Assembly: GCF_009183655.1 (NCBI RefSeq)
Contig: NZ_WEIO01000003.1
Location: 310,001-374,000, forward strand
From: Bacillus aerolatus
GTDB taxonomy: Bacteria > Bacillota > Bacilli > Bacillales > Domibacillaceae
DNA length: 64,000 bases
Direction of reading: 5' to 3'
Shown here: one piece after another, positions 1-9,294 of the stretch
Numbering within the stretch: the first letter of the stretch is position 1
How the letters are laid out: every line of letters starts with the position of its first letter
Translations under genes and position numbers: made by a program
Notes under the pieces: model-generated
What the model saw: the letters and a program-made list of their open reading frames with translations, nothing else
The model's database searches: none
Told to the model about the DNA's origin: nothing

Positions 1-258
1 GCTTCTGTCGCACTTGTTGGGAATATGGCCTTTATCGGTTTAATGGTTCCTCATATCGTTCGTGCAATTGTTGGAACTGATTACCGCTTTATCATACCAA
101 TGTCAGCCATTTTAGGAGCCACTTTTATGCTTTTGGCCGATACACTCGGTCGTACAATTAATGCTCCATACGAAACACCTGTAGTAGCCATTGTTGCGAT
201 GATAGGTTTACCTTTCTTCCTGTTAATCGTACGTAAAGGAGGCAAAGCATTCTCATGA
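1..258 (+). CDS. Iron-siderophore ABC transporter permease, FecCD family (5'-truncated by window)
   Basis: Only the last 85 residues are present; the reading frame is open from base 1. They hold the conserved FecCD motif GLMVPHIVR, followed by the terminal hydrophobic helices of a BtuC/FhuB-type permease (MLLADTLGR, then a final TM segment ending in a KGGKAFS tail). The family moves ferric siderophores across the membrane as a heterodimer or homodimer with an FhuC-type ATPase. The stop codon overlaps the ATG of the next permease by four bases (ATGA), so the two are translationally coupled and probably form the heterodimer, as in yfiZ-yfhA or feuB-feuC of B. subtilis. The ATPase and binding protein are not in the window. 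Family assignment is firm, substrate unknown. Confidence 0.9.
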   Translation, partial: ASVALVGNMAFIGLMVPHIVRAIVGTDYRFIIPMSAILGATFMLLADTLGRTINAPYETPVVAIVAMIGLPFFLLIVRKGGKAFS

Positions 259-1262
259 TTGAGCCAGCTTTAATAAGGAAACAGCGAATGTCTTTATGTA
301 TTCTACTAGCACTTATTACGATTACGGTCGTTATTGGAACGGGTTTGGGCTACTCCTCTCTATCTTATGACAGACTCATTCCAACCCTTCTCGGCCAAGG
401 TACGTTTAAAGAGGAATTTGTTTTATTTTCTATTCGGTTACCACGAATCATTATTACACTGTTGGCGGGCATGGCACTTGCATTATCCGGTGCTATTTTA
501 CAAGGCATCACACGAAATGATTTAGCTGATCCTGGTATTATCGGTATTAACTCTGGGGCAGGTGTAGCCATTGCCGTTTTCTTTTTGTTTTTCCCTATAA
601 AAGCAGGTTCATTTGTGTATTTGCTTCCGCTTGTCGCTTTTGTCGGTGCTTTAATCACTGCAGGTGTAATATATATTTTTTCATATAATAGAAATGAAGG
701 CCTTCAACCGGTAAAATTAGTACTCGTTGGAGTCGGGTTTTCAATGGCGCTCTCCGGGGCAATGATTGTACTTATTTCATCTGCTGAACGTTCAAAAGTG
801 GATTTTATCGTCAAATGGTTATCTGGAAACATTTGGGGTACCGATTGGCCTTTTATTTTGGCTATCCTACCATGGTTAGTTATACTTGTTCCATTTACTT
901 TATACAAAGCAAATCGATTAAATCTCCTTGGGCTAAGCGAACCTACGGCCATCGGTGTCGGTGTATCGATTGAAAAGGAACGGATCGTATTACTTTTAAC
1001 GGCTGTTGCGCTGGCAGCTGCTGCCGTTTCTGTCACAGGAGGCATTACCTTTGTCGGGCTAATGGCTCCCCATATAGCAAAAGCTTTAGTAGGTCCTAGA
1101 AATCAATTGTTTATCCCTGTCGCTATTCTGATTGGTGGATGGCTTCTCTTACTTGCAGATACAATTGGACGTAACTTAGTTGAACCTGATGGGATTCCAG
1201 CAGGCATCATAGTCGCATTAATCGGTGCGCCATACTTTATGTATTTATTACTGAAAAAATAA
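255..1262 (+). CDS. Iron-siderophore ABC transporter permease, FecCD family
   Basis: A 335-residue integral membrane protein with about ten hydrophobic segments. It shows the FecCD signatures VRLPRIIITLLAGMALALSGA near residue 60 (here IRLPRI) and GLMAPHIAKALVG near residue 275, the loop that contacts the ATPase. Length is typical of the family (330-340). The ATG overlaps the stop of the upstream permease and an AAAGGAGG lies about 12 bases before it. It should form the second half of the ferric-siderophore channel. No ATPase or substrate-binding lipoprotein follows; a strong hairpin ends the operon directly downstream, so those partners must lie upstream of the window or elsewhere. Which siderophore is carried cannot be read from the sequence. 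Confidence 0.92.
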   Translation: MIEPALIRKQRMSLCILLALITITVVIGTGLGYSSLSYDRLIPTLLGQGTFKEEFVLFSIRLPRIIITLLAGMALALSGAILQGITRNDLADPGIIGINSGAGVAIAVFFLFFPIKAGSFVYLLPLVAFVGALITAGVIYIFSYNRNEGLQPVKLVLVGVGFSMALSGAMIVLISSAERSKVDFIVKWLSGNIWGTDWPFILAILPWLVILVPFTLYKANRLNLLGLSEPTAIGVGVSIEKERIVLLLTAVALAAAAVSVTGGITFVGLMAPHIAKALVGPRNQLFIPVAILIGGWLLLLADTIGRNLVEPDGIPAGIIVALIGAPYFMYLLLKK

Positions 1263-1273
1263 GAATAAAGAAA

Positions 1274-1322
1274 AATGCCTGTCACTCAAACAATTGTTAA
1301 TTGTTTGAGTGACAGGCATTTT
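1274..1322. terminator. Bidirectional terminator, 22-bp perfect stem
   Basis: Positions 1274-1295 and 1299-1320 are perfect inverted repeats around a 3-base loop, flanked by A-rich sequence on the left and TTTTAT on the right. It lies between the convergent permease and metallopeptidase genes and can serve both. Confidence 0.85.
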
Positions 1323-1385
1323 ATATGACCGTATTAGTTTGAATGACTGGCAAAAGCCGCAAACGAAGCTCCTCTTCTTGTACCT

Positions 1386-2228
1386 TTACAGATCTCGTGC
1401 ATTAAAAGTATCTCCTCCGTCTAAATTGCCGGATCGGAATCCCTTATAAAACCATCGCTTCCTCTGCTCGGAAGTCCCATGTGTGAAACTTTCAGGTACA
1501 ACATACCCTCTTGCCTTTTTTTGAATAGTATCATCACCGACAGCGCTCGCTGCATTTAAGGCTTCTTCGAGATCACCCTCTTCCAGCAAATTCATTCCTT
1601 GAGCGTGATGAGCCCAAACACCTGCTAAATAGTCGGCCTGTAATTCAAAGCGGACAAGATATTTATTGAACTCCTCTTCGCTGAGCCTTTGACGAAGGGG
1701 CATGATTTTCTCACTGGTTCCCAAAAGAGTCTGCACATGGTGTCCGACTTCGTGAGCGATTACATAAGCCATCGCAAAGTCCCCAGGAGCCTGAAAGTTT
1801 CGTTGGAGTTCATCATAGAAACTCAAGTCGATGTAAAGTTTTTGATCACCCGGACAATAAAACGGCCCTGCCGATGAACCGGATACCCCACAAGCGGACT
1901 GAACGCTGCCTGTGTACAATACGAGGGTCGGCTCTTCGTAAACTAAGCCTTCCTTCCGGAAAATTTCAGTCCACACCTCCTCTGTATCTGCAAGGACGAC
2001 AGATACAAATTGTGAGAGCTCTCTCTCCTGTTCCGTTTCCTCGTAAGGGACGGAATTGTCAGAATCCGTAGTCTGCAAATTGTTCAGCAGTTCTCCCGGA
2101 TCGCCGCCAAGAAAAGTAAAGATAAGTAAGAGGACTAAACCACCGAGCCCGCCCCCAATGATTGTTTTACCTCCCATTCCCCTCCGGTCCTCAACGTTCG
2201 AGCTTCCTCTTCTTCCTTTCCATTGCAT
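1386..2228 (-). CDS. Neutral zinc metallopeptidase, YpfJ/PF04228 family
   Basis: A 280-residue protein with a short basic cytoplasmic start, one TM helix at about residues 24-42 (GGLGGLVLLLIFTFLGG) and an outer domain. The zinc-binding HExxH motif is in AHEVGHHVQ near residue 158, and a downstream ADYLAGVWAHHAQ segment may supply the third ligand. GPFYCPGDQKLYID and CGVSGSSAGPFYC are conserved landmarks of the YpfJ family. The substrate of this family is not established. The ATG is preceded by GGGAGGAAACACG. It stands alone, convergent with the permease operon. The family call is strong; physiological role unknown. Confidence 0.88.
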   Translation of the reverse strand: MQWKGRRGSSNVEDRRGMGGKTIIGGGLGGLVLLLIFTFLGGDPGELLNNLQTTDSDNSVPYEETEQERELSQFVSVVLADTEEVWTEIFRKEGLVYEEPTLVLYTGSVQSACGVSGSSAGPFYCPGDQKLYIDLSFYDELQRNFQAPGDFAMAYVIAHEVGHHVQTLLGTSEKIMPLRQRLSEEEFNKYLVRFELQADYLAGVWAHHAQGMNLLEEGDLEEALNAASAVGDDTIQKKARGYVVPESFTHGTSEQRKRWFYKGFRSGNLDGGDTFNARDL

Positions 2229-2351
2229 CGTGTTTCCTCCCTAGTAACATTTGAAGTGATTGACTACAAAGAATGTACTTATGTCATTAGTGTTATACCC
2301 GAGATTGGTAGATTTATTTAAGCTCGCATGTATATTTTTTTATCAAAAAAA

Positions 2352-2402
2352 GAAAAAATCGAACCATTGACACGTCTAAAGACACGCCCAGTTCGATCTC
2401 TC
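2352..2402 (-). terminator. Terminator of the YurR-like gene
   Basis: On the minus strand, the GATCGAAC/GTTCGAT arms enclose an inner GTGTC...GACGTG hairpin and are followed by TTTTTTCTTTTTTT, about 70 bases after the stop of the oxidoreductase gene. Confidence 0.75.
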
Positions 2403-2471
2403 TTTGATCAAGTATTGGAAGAAAAGCGATGTATCATGTATCGTTGAACTAATATTTCATTTTGAATGTCA

Positions 2472-3587
2472 CTAGTCAATAGCCCCTGCCACGTCATACA
2501 GCTCGAGATCGATATCAACCGTTTCTCCGAGGACTAATTTTGCGAGCTGTGCACCAAGAAATGGTCCAACAGTTAATCCTGAAGCGCCAAGTCCATTTGC
2601 CAAAAGAAGGTCTTTATAACCTGGCACCTCTCCGATAATCGGAAGAAAGTTCGGTGTAAAGGGTCGAAACCCGACACGTGCTTCCACGAACGTACCATCA
2701 GCTAATCCTGGTGCTGCGGATAATGCTTTGTCAAAGACCTCATGTAAGCCCCCAGCCGTCACACGCCGGTCAAAATGCATATTATTTTCATGCGTTGCCC
2801 CAATCACCACTTGACCTTTATCAAACGCGAGAATATATTGATCATTTGGCGGCATGACTACTGGCCACTTGCCGGTTTGTGTGTTTTCGAGCTGAAGATG
2901 AACAATTTGCGCTTTCTGTGATGTCAGTTGAAGGTTAAGTCCGAGTGGTGCTAAAAGCTCGTCCGCCCATGCTCCTGCTGTTACAATGACATAATCCGCG
3001 GCGTACTGCTGGTCTCCAACTCGGACGGCGGTTACTTGGTTGTCTGTATGCTCCAGCTCTGCGGAACCATGTATAAATGCAGCGCCGTGCTTTTTTGCCG
3101 CATTTACAAGCGCTTGTCGCAATGCGCGTCCATTGACGCGCGCCGCTCCATTAATGTGAACCGATCCGTAATCCTTACATAAAGGCGGGAACAATGCCGA
3201 TGTTTCAGCTGGCGTCAGTTGACGAATATCGCCAATTTCAGGCGCGCCTTCACGTCTTTTAAGCGCTCTCTCTTCCATTTTACCGAGCTTGCCGGCATCC
3301 GTATGCAGACTAATCGCTCCTACTTGTTGATACCCTGTTTCGGTTTCTCCGTCCTCTTCAAGCTGCTCAATGAGTGAGGCATAATACGCCGCTCCACCTT
3401 TTGCGAGCGCATACCACGCTTTGTTCCGCCGCTGGGACAACCACGGACAAATGATTCCGGCAGCAGCATCTGTCGCCTGTCCGAGATCATGACGGTCGAC
3501 TACAGTCACAGTTTCTCCTGCTTTCGCTAAATGGTACGCTGTCGACGCACCTAAAATCCCCGCGCCAATTACAATAAATTCTTTCAT
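2472..3587 (-). CDS. yurR: FAD-dependent amine/amino-acid oxidoreductase, YurR-like (DAO family)
   Basis: A 371-residue flavoprotein of the D-amino-acid oxidase/glycine oxidase superfamily. The Rossmann motif VIGAGILGASTAYHLA is at residues 6-21; the family segment AAGIICPWLSQRR follows; VGFRPFTPNFLPIIGE and NGLGASGLTVGPFLGA form the C-terminal FAD/substrate region. It matches my recollection of B. subtilis YurR over its whole length, so I use that symbol; the natural substrate of YurR is not established and the glycine-oxidase-like role is inference. The ATG is preceded by AAAAGGTG. It is monocistronic, with its own terminator downstream, and divergent from the MFS gene. Confidence 0.82.
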   Translation of the reverse strand: MKEFIVIGAGILGASTAYHLAKAGETVTVVDRHDLGQATDAAAGIICPWLSQRRNKAWYALAKGGAAYYASLIEQLEEDGETETGYQQVGAISLHTDAGKLGKMEERALKRREGAPEIGDIRQLTPAETSALFPPLCKDYGSVHINGAARVNGRALRQALVNAAKKHGAAFIHGSAELEHTDNQVTAVRVGDQQYAADYVIVTAGAWADELLAPLGLNLQLTSQKAQIVHLQLENTQTGKWPVVMPPNDQYILAFDKGQVVIGATHENNMHFDRRVTAGGLHEVFDKALSAAPGLADGTFVEARVGFRPFTPNFLPIIGEVPGYKDLLLANGLGASGLTVGPFLGAQLAKLVLGETVDIDLELYDVAGAID

Positions 3588-3817
3588 ATAAACACCTTTT
3601 TCGAGTAAATTTCATGCATTCATTTTACAGGAGTTATTGATAGGACTCAAAGTGAGTGTTTACCGGCTTTCTTGTTCATACTTAATAAGGACACTTTAAA
3701 ACTGAATATTTGTATAAAAAAGTACATACTTATTCAAGTAGTTGACTATTCGCAAATACTTATTATTTATATTATTCTTAAAGAAGAAATAGCTAATAAA
3801 CTGGAGTGAACTTAATT

Positions 3818-4993
3818 TTGGAAACAAAAAAAGCATTACCTATCTTATTCGTTGTCATGTTCCTCGTCATGGTGGGGTTCGGAATTATTATTCCTGTGTT
3901 GCCTTTCTATGCTGAAGAAATGGGCGCTTCACCTGCACAATTAGGATTATTAATGGCCGTTTATTCACTAATGCAACTTCTCTTTGCTCCAATGTGGGGA
4001 CGGATTTCCGATCGAATGGGCCGGAAGCCTGTGATGATGATTGGCATTTTAGGACTTGCTCTCTCTTTTTTCTTAATGGCAGTGTCTTCGCAGCTTTGGA
4101 TGCTTTTCGCCGCGAGAATCATTGGCGGCATTTTATCCTCCGCCAATATGCCAACTGTAATGGCATATGCAGCGGATATTACAACAGAAGAAGATCGCGG
4201 AAAAGGGATGGGTATTATTGGCGCAGCTGTCGGTCTAGGCTTTGTTTTGGGGCCAGCGATTGGCGGCATTTTTTCACAGAATAGTTTAAATATGCCTTTT
4301 TACATTGCAGGAGCTTCTTCCCTGCTTACGCTTTTCCTAGTTATGCTTATCTTAAAGGAATCATTAACTCCGGAAAACAGGAACGGACTTTCCAGGCGAA
4401 AAACCACACTAAGAGAAACACTTAATGGCCCAACATCAATTTTGTTTTTCTTGCAATTATTTATCTCTTTATCATTATCCGGTTTAGAAGCAACCTTTGC
4501 TTATTTTGCCGCTGAAAAAGCCGGTTTAGGACCAGTACAGCTAGGCTATATTTTTATGATTATGGGATTAGCTGGAGCAATTGTGCAAGGTGGATTAGTT
4601 GGAAGGCTAACGAAAAGATTTGGCGAAGGATTTGTCATTCAAATTGGGATTGTTATTTCGGCTATAGGCTTCTTGCTTATTTTATTCGTTGAAAGTTTTA
4701 CAACTGCGGCTATTTATTTAACGATTTTTGGAATTGGGAACGGCGTTATTCGCCCGAGTGTTTCTTCCTTATTAACGAAAACGTCAAAAACAGGACATGG
4801 CAGTACAACAGGACTTTTATCTTCCTTTGATTCATTCGGAAGGATTATCGGCCCTCCATTAGGCGGTTGGCTCTTTTCTATCACCATTGGCTTGCCTTAC
4901 CTTTCAGGAATATTATTATCCGTCGTTGCCTTTCTCTTGTATAGAATATATTCTGCTGCACTCTCGAAAAGTCTTCATCCAGACACGTTATAA
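3818..4993 (+). CDS. MFS multidrug/tetracycline-type efflux transporter
   Basis: A 391-residue, 12-TM major facilitator protein. The drug:H+ antiporter motif A is GRISDRMGRKPVM at about residues 65-77 and motif C-like GLGFVLGPAIGG lies at about 138-149, so export by proton antiport is expected; substrate unknown. I place the start at TTG 3818, because GGAGTGA (3803-3809) sits 8 bases before it. A GTG at 3806 is in frame but lies inside that ribosome binding site. The gene is flanked by a long AT-rich divergent promoter region (3588-3817) and by a terminator. It resembles the TetA/YitG-like exporters common in Bacillus. Confidence 0.85.
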   Translation: METKKALPILFVVMFLVMVGFGIIIPVLPFYAEEMGASPAQLGLLMAVYSLMQLLFAPMWGRISDRMGRKPVMMIGILGLALSFFLMAVSSQLWMLFAARIIGGILSSANMPTVMAYAADITTEEDRGKGMGIIGAAVGLGFVLGPAIGGIFSQNSLNMPFYIAGASSLLTLFLVMLILKESLTPENRNGLSRRKTTLRETLNGPTSILFFLQLFISLSLSGLEATFAYFAAEKAGLGPVQLGYIFMIMGLAGAIVQGGLVGRLTKRFGEGFVIQIGIVISAIGFLLILFVESFTTAAIYLTIFGIGNGVIRPSVSSLLTKTSKTGHGSTTGLLSSFDSFGRIIGPPLGGWLFSITIGLPYLSGILLSVVAFLLYRIYSAALSKSLHPDTL

Positions 4994-5036
4994 ATCAATC
5001 AGCAAAAAAAGACATTACTACATTCTAATCACAACG

Positions 5037-5072
5037 ATAAAAACCAGTTCATTATTTTGAGCTGGTTTTATA
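5037..5072 (+). terminator. Terminator after the MFS gene
   Basis: AAAACCAGTTC and GAGCTGGTTTT form a stem around an AT-rich loop, ending in a T-rich tail. It can also serve the LysR gene arriving from the other side. Confidence 0.75.
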
Positions 5073-5135
5073 TTTACTTTTTTAAAATGACACAAGTAAT
5101 CATTCCCCAATTGTAATTGAAAAAATATTTTATAC

Positions 5136-6020
5136 CTATTTACTTTCTATTATCTCAACAAATTTTGTTGAAGCTGGTGAGAGAGGCACACTTTTTAAAA
5201 AACATACTCCTATACTTCTCTTTGGTATTTCTTCAATTATTTGCACTTCATACAATAATCCTTTATTTAAATACTCTTGGGAAAATTCTTTAGTCACACA
5301 TGCTATCCCTAGATTTATTTTAGCAAACTCCAATAATAAATCATGTGAGCCTAATTCAAATTCTGGCGAAATCTTTATACCTCTAGATATCATATAATCC
5401 TCTACATACTTTCTGGAATTTGATTTTGGTTCAAGTAATATTAATGGCAGTTTTACTACTTCATGAAGACTTAATGGTTTAGATAATATATTCTTATATT
5501 TCTCCCCACAAACGAAAATGTCATGGATATCGATGCATGATATTAGTTCTAATGTAGGGTCATCAAGCGGAAAATTACAAATTGCAATATCAACTTCTCC
5601 TGATTTTAATAGAGAACAGAGCTCTAATGTTGTACCATTAACAATCTTAAACTTAATATTTGGATATCTATTATGAAAAGCTTCTAAATAAGGAAGTAAA
5701 AAAAACCTAGAAATGGTATCTCCTACACCTATCTTTAATTCCCCTGTCGTTAAATTCTTAAACTCTAAAATCTTTTCTTCTCCAACATCAATTAAACTAA
5801 TAGCCGAATGAACATATTCAAATAGAAGACTACCCTCATTTGTTAATGATACCCCTTTAGGTGTTCTATTAAAAAGACGTATATCTAATTCTCTTTCTAA
5901 TTGCATGATCGCTTGACTAACAGCTGGTTGTGTCATATAAAGATCTTTTGCTGCCTTAGAAAAACTTTCACTTTTTCCTACCTTACAAAATACTTTATAT
6001 AAATCTAATTTACTTACCAT
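5136..6020 (-). CDS. LysR-family transcriptional regulator
   Basis: A 294-residue LysR regulator. The N-terminal winged HTH reads KVGKSESFSKAAKDLYMTQP then AVSQAI (about residues 10-36); RLFNRTPKGVSLTNEG follows, then a periplasmic-binding-fold effector domain (TGELKIGVGDTISR onward). The ATG at 6020 is chosen because AAGGGGTGA lies just ahead of it; an upstream in-frame ATG at 6044 lacks a ribosome binding site. It is divergent from the CofE-like gene with about 120 bp between, the classic arrangement in which a LysR protein activates its neighbour. The gene is visibly AT-rich compared with the core genes, a hint of horizontal origin. The effector is unknown. Confidence 0.88.
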   Translation of the reverse strand: MVSKLDLYKVFCKVGKSESFSKAAKDLYMTQPAVSQAIMQLERELDIRLFNRTPKGVSLTNEGSLLFEYVHSAISLIDVGEEKILEFKNLTTGELKIGVGDTISRFFLLPYLEAFHNRYPNIKFKIVNGTTLELCSLLKSGEVDIAICNFPLDDPTLELISCIDIHDIFVCGEKYKNILSKPLSLHEVVKLPLILLEPKSNSRKYVEDYMISRGIKISPEFELGSHDLLLEFAKINLGIACVTKEFSQEYLNKGLLYEVQIIEEIPKRSIGVCFLKSVPLSPASTKFVEIIESK

Positions 6021-6140
6021 ATAATCACCCCTTATATCTACCATTCGATATATTAATTTTACTTATATCATTAAACTAATGTATATTACAAGGAGATACT
6101 TAATTAAAATTAACTTTTACAATTATAAGGAGCGATTATA

Positions 6141-7331
6141 TTGGAAAGAGTAGTCGGAACGGTTGTTAGAGGTCTTCGTTGCCCAATCATAAATCAAGGT
6201 GATAATATCGAGGAAATTGTTGTAGATAGTGTGCTAAAAGCTTCAGAAGCTGAAGGCTTTAACATTAATGATAAAGATATCGTTACATTAACAGAATCAA
6301 TCGTTGCCCGTGCTCAAGGTAATTATGCGACTATTGATCATATTGCTAAAGACGTTCGTTCCAAATTTGGAGAAGATACTGTTGGAGTAATATTTCCTAT
6401 CTTAAGCCGTAATCGCTTTGCAAACTGTCTCCGTGGTATTGCAAAAGGAGCTAAAAAAATTGTATTAATGCTTAGCTATCCATCTGATGAAGTTGGCAAT
6501 CACTTAGTGGATATAGACATGCTTGATGAAAAGGGAGTTAACCCTTGGACAGATGTTTTAACAGAAAAACAATTCCGTGATCATTTTGGATATAATAAAC
6601 ATACTTTTACTGGTGTTGATTATATTGATTACTATAAATCGTTAGTTGAGGAATGCGGTATTGAATGTGAAGTGATCTTCTCAAATAATGCAAAAACCAT
6701 TTTAAATTACACAAAAAGTGTTCTTACTTGCGATATCCATACAAGATTTAGAACGAAGAAAATACTGAAAGCAAATGGCGGCGAGAAAATTTATAGCCTC
6801 GATAACATATTATCGGAGTCTATTGATGGCAGTGGCTGTAATGAAGATTACGGCCTGCTGGGCTCAAATAAATCAACAGAAGATAGTGTTAAACTTTTCC
6901 CACGTAATTGCCAGCCTATCGTTGATAACATCCAGCACATGCTCAAAGAAAAGACTGGAAAAAATGTTGAGGTCATGGTGTATGGAGATGGAGCATTCAA
7001 AGACCCAGTAGGCAAAATATGGGAACTAGCTGACCCAGTTGTATCACCAGCTTACACATCAGGTCTTGATGGTACACCTAATGAAGTGAAGTTAAAATAT
7101 CTTGCTGACAATAACTTTGCTGATTTAAGAGGCGAAGAACTGAAACAAGCTATCTCTCAGTTCATTAACAATAAAGATTCTGATCTTGTGGGATCAATGG
7201 AAGCACAAGGTACTACACCTAGAAAACTTACTGATCTTATCGGTTCTTTATCCGATTTGACTTCAGGAAGCGGAGATAAAGGGACACCTATTGTCTTTAT
7301 ACAAGGTTATTTTGATAACTATACGAAATAA
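6141..7331 (+). CDS. CofE-like protein (coenzyme F420-0:L-glutamate ligase family, PF01996)
   Basis: A 396-residue protein. Its first part resembles the F420-0:gamma-glutamyl ligase family: KDIVTLTESIVARAQGN near residues 52-68 corresponds to the conserved GDIVVVaqKivSKaEG block, and VYGDGAFKDPVGKIWELADP near 282-301 is a conserved acidic, metal-site-like segment. CofE adds glutamates to the coenzyme F420 precursor with GTP. This longer Firmicute version probably acts on another acid substrate, since no cofC/cofD/cofGH gene is seen and Bacillaceae generally lack F420; that is inference. The TTG start has AAGGAG 8 bases ahead. It is the only gene in its unit, divergent from the LysR gene. Its terminator overlaps an rlmH-att-like sequence. 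Confidence 0.7.
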   Translation: MERVVGTVVRGLRCPIINQGDNIEEIVVDSVLKASEAEGFNINDKDIVTLTESIVARAQGNYATIDHIAKDVRSKFGEDTVGVIFPILSRNRFANCLRGIAKGAKKIVLMLSYPSDEVGNHLVDIDMLDEKGVNPWTDVLTEKQFRDHFGYNKHTFTGVDYIDYYKSLVEECGIECEVIFSNNAKTILNYTKSVLTCDIHTRFRTKKILKANGGEKIYSLDNILSESIDGSGCNEDYGLLGSNKSTEDSVKLFPRNCQPIVDNIQHMLKEKTGKNVEVMVYGDGAFKDPVGKIWELADPVVSPAYTSGLDGTPNEVKLKYLADNNFADLRGEELKQAISQFINNKDSDLVGSMEAQGTTPRKLTDLIGSLSDLTSGSGDKGTPIVFIQGYFDNYTK

Positions 7332-7372
7332 TAGTAATCATTCATTGATTAGATAATTGTATATAAAAAATA

Positions 7373-7400
7373 AACCGTATCATTTAATTATGATACGGTT
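7373..7400. terminator. Hairpin terminator of the CofE-like gene
   Basis: Arms AACCGTATCAT (7373-7383) and ATGATACGGTT (7390-7400) enclose a 6-base loop, with A-rich sequence before and T-containing sequence after. It may also end dbpA transcription from the right. Bases 7380-7401 match the rlmH 3' end at 21 of 22 positions (see the repeat entry). Confidence 0.7.
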
Positions 7401-7401
7401 C
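7380..7401. repeat. Third copy of the rlmH 3'-end (att-like) sequence, degenerate
   Basis: These 22 bases differ at one position from the rlmH 3'-terminal sequence at 18750-18771 and from its copy at 14536-14557. It sits inside a palindromic terminator, so part of the match is not independent, but the agreement is still far beyond chance for a 64-kb window. I read it as a possible third attachment-site scar. Confidence 0.5.
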
Positions 7402-7503
7402 TTCATATCGGGGATAACGACGAAACTCTAGCATAATTATGCTTCTCTTTCTATTTTAGATGGTTATACCCGCTTATCGATTTAGCCCACGTTGAGGATA
7501 TAA

Positions 7504-8949
7504 TCACTTAATTGCCTTGCTAGCTTTAATCTTCTTTCCTTTGATTGTTGTTTCTTCCATAGCTTGTAAGACTAATGACCCTTTCCCATTAAGAATATCA
7601 ACATAGGACAAATTATCCTGAATGGTAATAATACCAATATCATCTGCTGTTACTCCAGGAATTTTCGCAATCGTTCCAACAAAATCTACAGCTCGAAGCT
7701 TCTTCTTTTTTCCGCCGTTGAAATGAAGTTTCATGATATCCTTGTTTATTCGTGCAGTTTTATTGTTTTTCACGACCCGGCGACCACTGACTTTTTCCTC
7801 GAAAGCGTTTTTTCCGCCAGCTACTTCCTGCTGTGTCGGTGCTTCCCTTACAGGTATCTCAAAGCCAATGTATTTTTCAATTGCTTTAAGGAGTTTGCCT
7901 TCATAAGGTGTCGCAAGTGTAATCGCTTTTCCTTTATTACCAGCACGCCCGGTTCTGCCTGTTCGGTGAACATAGCTCTCTTTTTCCACCGGAACGTCAT
8001 AGTTGATCACAAGCGTTACATTATCAACATCGATCCCCCTCGCGGCCACATCGGTCGCCACGAGATAACGGAAATTCCCCATTTTGAAGCCATCCATAAC
8101 CGCAAATCGATCTTCTTGTTCTAGTCCCCCGTGGAGTTTTTCACAAGAATAGCTGGATTCTTCCAATTCGGAAAACACTGTGTCGACATGTTCTTTAGTT
8201 CTGCAGAAAATAATACAGCTGTCCGGGTTTTCAACAACTGTAACGTTTTTAAGCAATGACATCTTTTCTTCTTCTTTCACCTCAATTACACTATGTTCAA
8301 TCGCACTCGTAGTGATCCCTGCAGAAGCAATTTGAATATTAACAGGATTTTCCATATATTTATGGCAGAGATTTTCAATATCTTTAGGCAATGTAGCGGA
8401 AAATAACATCGTTACTCTGTTTAAAGGAAGTTGTTTTATTATAGCTTCTACTTCTTCGACAAAACCCATGTTAAGCATTTCATCAGCTTCATCTATAATA
8501 AGGTAGTTTATTTGGTCTAAAATTAATGTTTCTCTTTCAATATGATCCATCACACGCCCAGGTGTACCGACGACTATATGGGTTTTTTGTTTCAACTCTT
8601 CTTTTTGTTTTGTAAAAGGTTCTTTGCCATAAACCGCCATGGCTTTAATCCTTTTGAACCTCCCAATATTCGTTAAATCCTCTCGAACTTGAACGGCAAG
8701 CTCTCGAGTTGGCGTAAGAATTAATGCCTGTGGCTTTTTTTCCTCCCATTCAATCATCTCGCAAACAGGGATACCAAAAGATGCCGTCTTGCCACTGCCC
8801 GTTTGAGATTTCACCACGAGGTCCTGATTTCCCAATGCTCTTGGTATGACTTCGCTTTGAACCTCTGTAGGCGTTTCATACTTTAACACAGCAAGAGCTC
8901 TCTTTATTTCATCGCCTAAATTATAATCATCAAAACTTCTTTCACTCAT
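7504..8949 (-). CDS. dbpA: ATP-dependent RNA helicase DbpA (YxiN)
   Basis: A 481-residue DEAD-box helicase. Visible motifs in order: Q-motif region (YETPTEVQ), motif I SQTGSGKT, Ia [46 protein letters not shown]. The C-terminal part, from about residue 405 ([20 protein letters not shown]), is the RNA-recognition domain that targets DbpA/YxiN to hairpin 92 of 23S rRNA during 50S assembly. It matches B. subtilis YxiN along its length. The ATG is preceded by CGAGGTTAAATAC. It is monocistronic, with a terminator between it and selO. Confidence 0.93.
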   Translation of the reverse strand: MSERSFDDYNLGDEIKRALAVLKYETPTEVQSEVIPRALGNQDLVVKSQTGSGKTASFGIPVCEMIEWEEKKPQALILTPTRELAVQVREDLTNIGRFKRIKAMAVYGKEPFTKQKEELKQKTHIVVGTPGRVMDHIERETLILDQINYLIIDEADEMLNMGFVEEVEAIIKQLPLNRVTMLFSATLPKDIENLCHKYMENPVNIQIASAGITTSAIEHSVIEVKEEEKMSLLKNVTVVENPDSCIIFCRTKEHVDTVFSELEESSYSCEKLHGGLEQEDRFAVMDGFKMGNFRYLVATDVAARGIDVDNVTLVINYDVPVEKESYVHRTGRTGRAGNKGKAITLATPYEGKLLKAIEKYIGFEIPVREAPTQQEVAGGKNAFEEKVSGRRVVKNNKTARINKDIMKLHFNGGKKKKLRAVDFVGTIAKIPGVTADDIGIITIQDNLSYVDILNGKGSLVLQAMEETTIKGKKIKASKAIK

Positions 8950-9181
8950 GTATTTAACCTCGTTTTTTATATTATTTGACTTATTTACAAAATTCCTTAA
9001 AAAGAAATATCATATGCAGAACCTGACTGGGTTCATTATACTTGAAATGCCAGTCATACATACAAAACCTATAGAAATTTTGTTGCTTCGCCGTAGATTC
9101 TTCTCAACTGTATGATCTGCAGTCTATTTGACCTTAACTTTTCTGTCCAACTAAGTGTAGCCTATCCAGAAATCATAAAAT

Positions 9182-9219
9182 AAAATAATGCTGCCACAAG
9201 AAAGGGGCAGCATTATTTT
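9182..9219. terminator. Terminator between selO and dbpA
   Basis: A 14-bp perfect stem AAAATAATGCTGCC (9182-9195) / GGCAGCATTATTTT (9206-9219), with A and T runs on both sides. It ends selO, transcribed from the right. Confidence 0.85.
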
Positions 9220-9294
9220 GTACGAGTAATAAACCATGACGAGGCGTCAACTTGATTGAGAAAAGCAGAAAGAGCCGTCTCTAATGCTTCTGTA

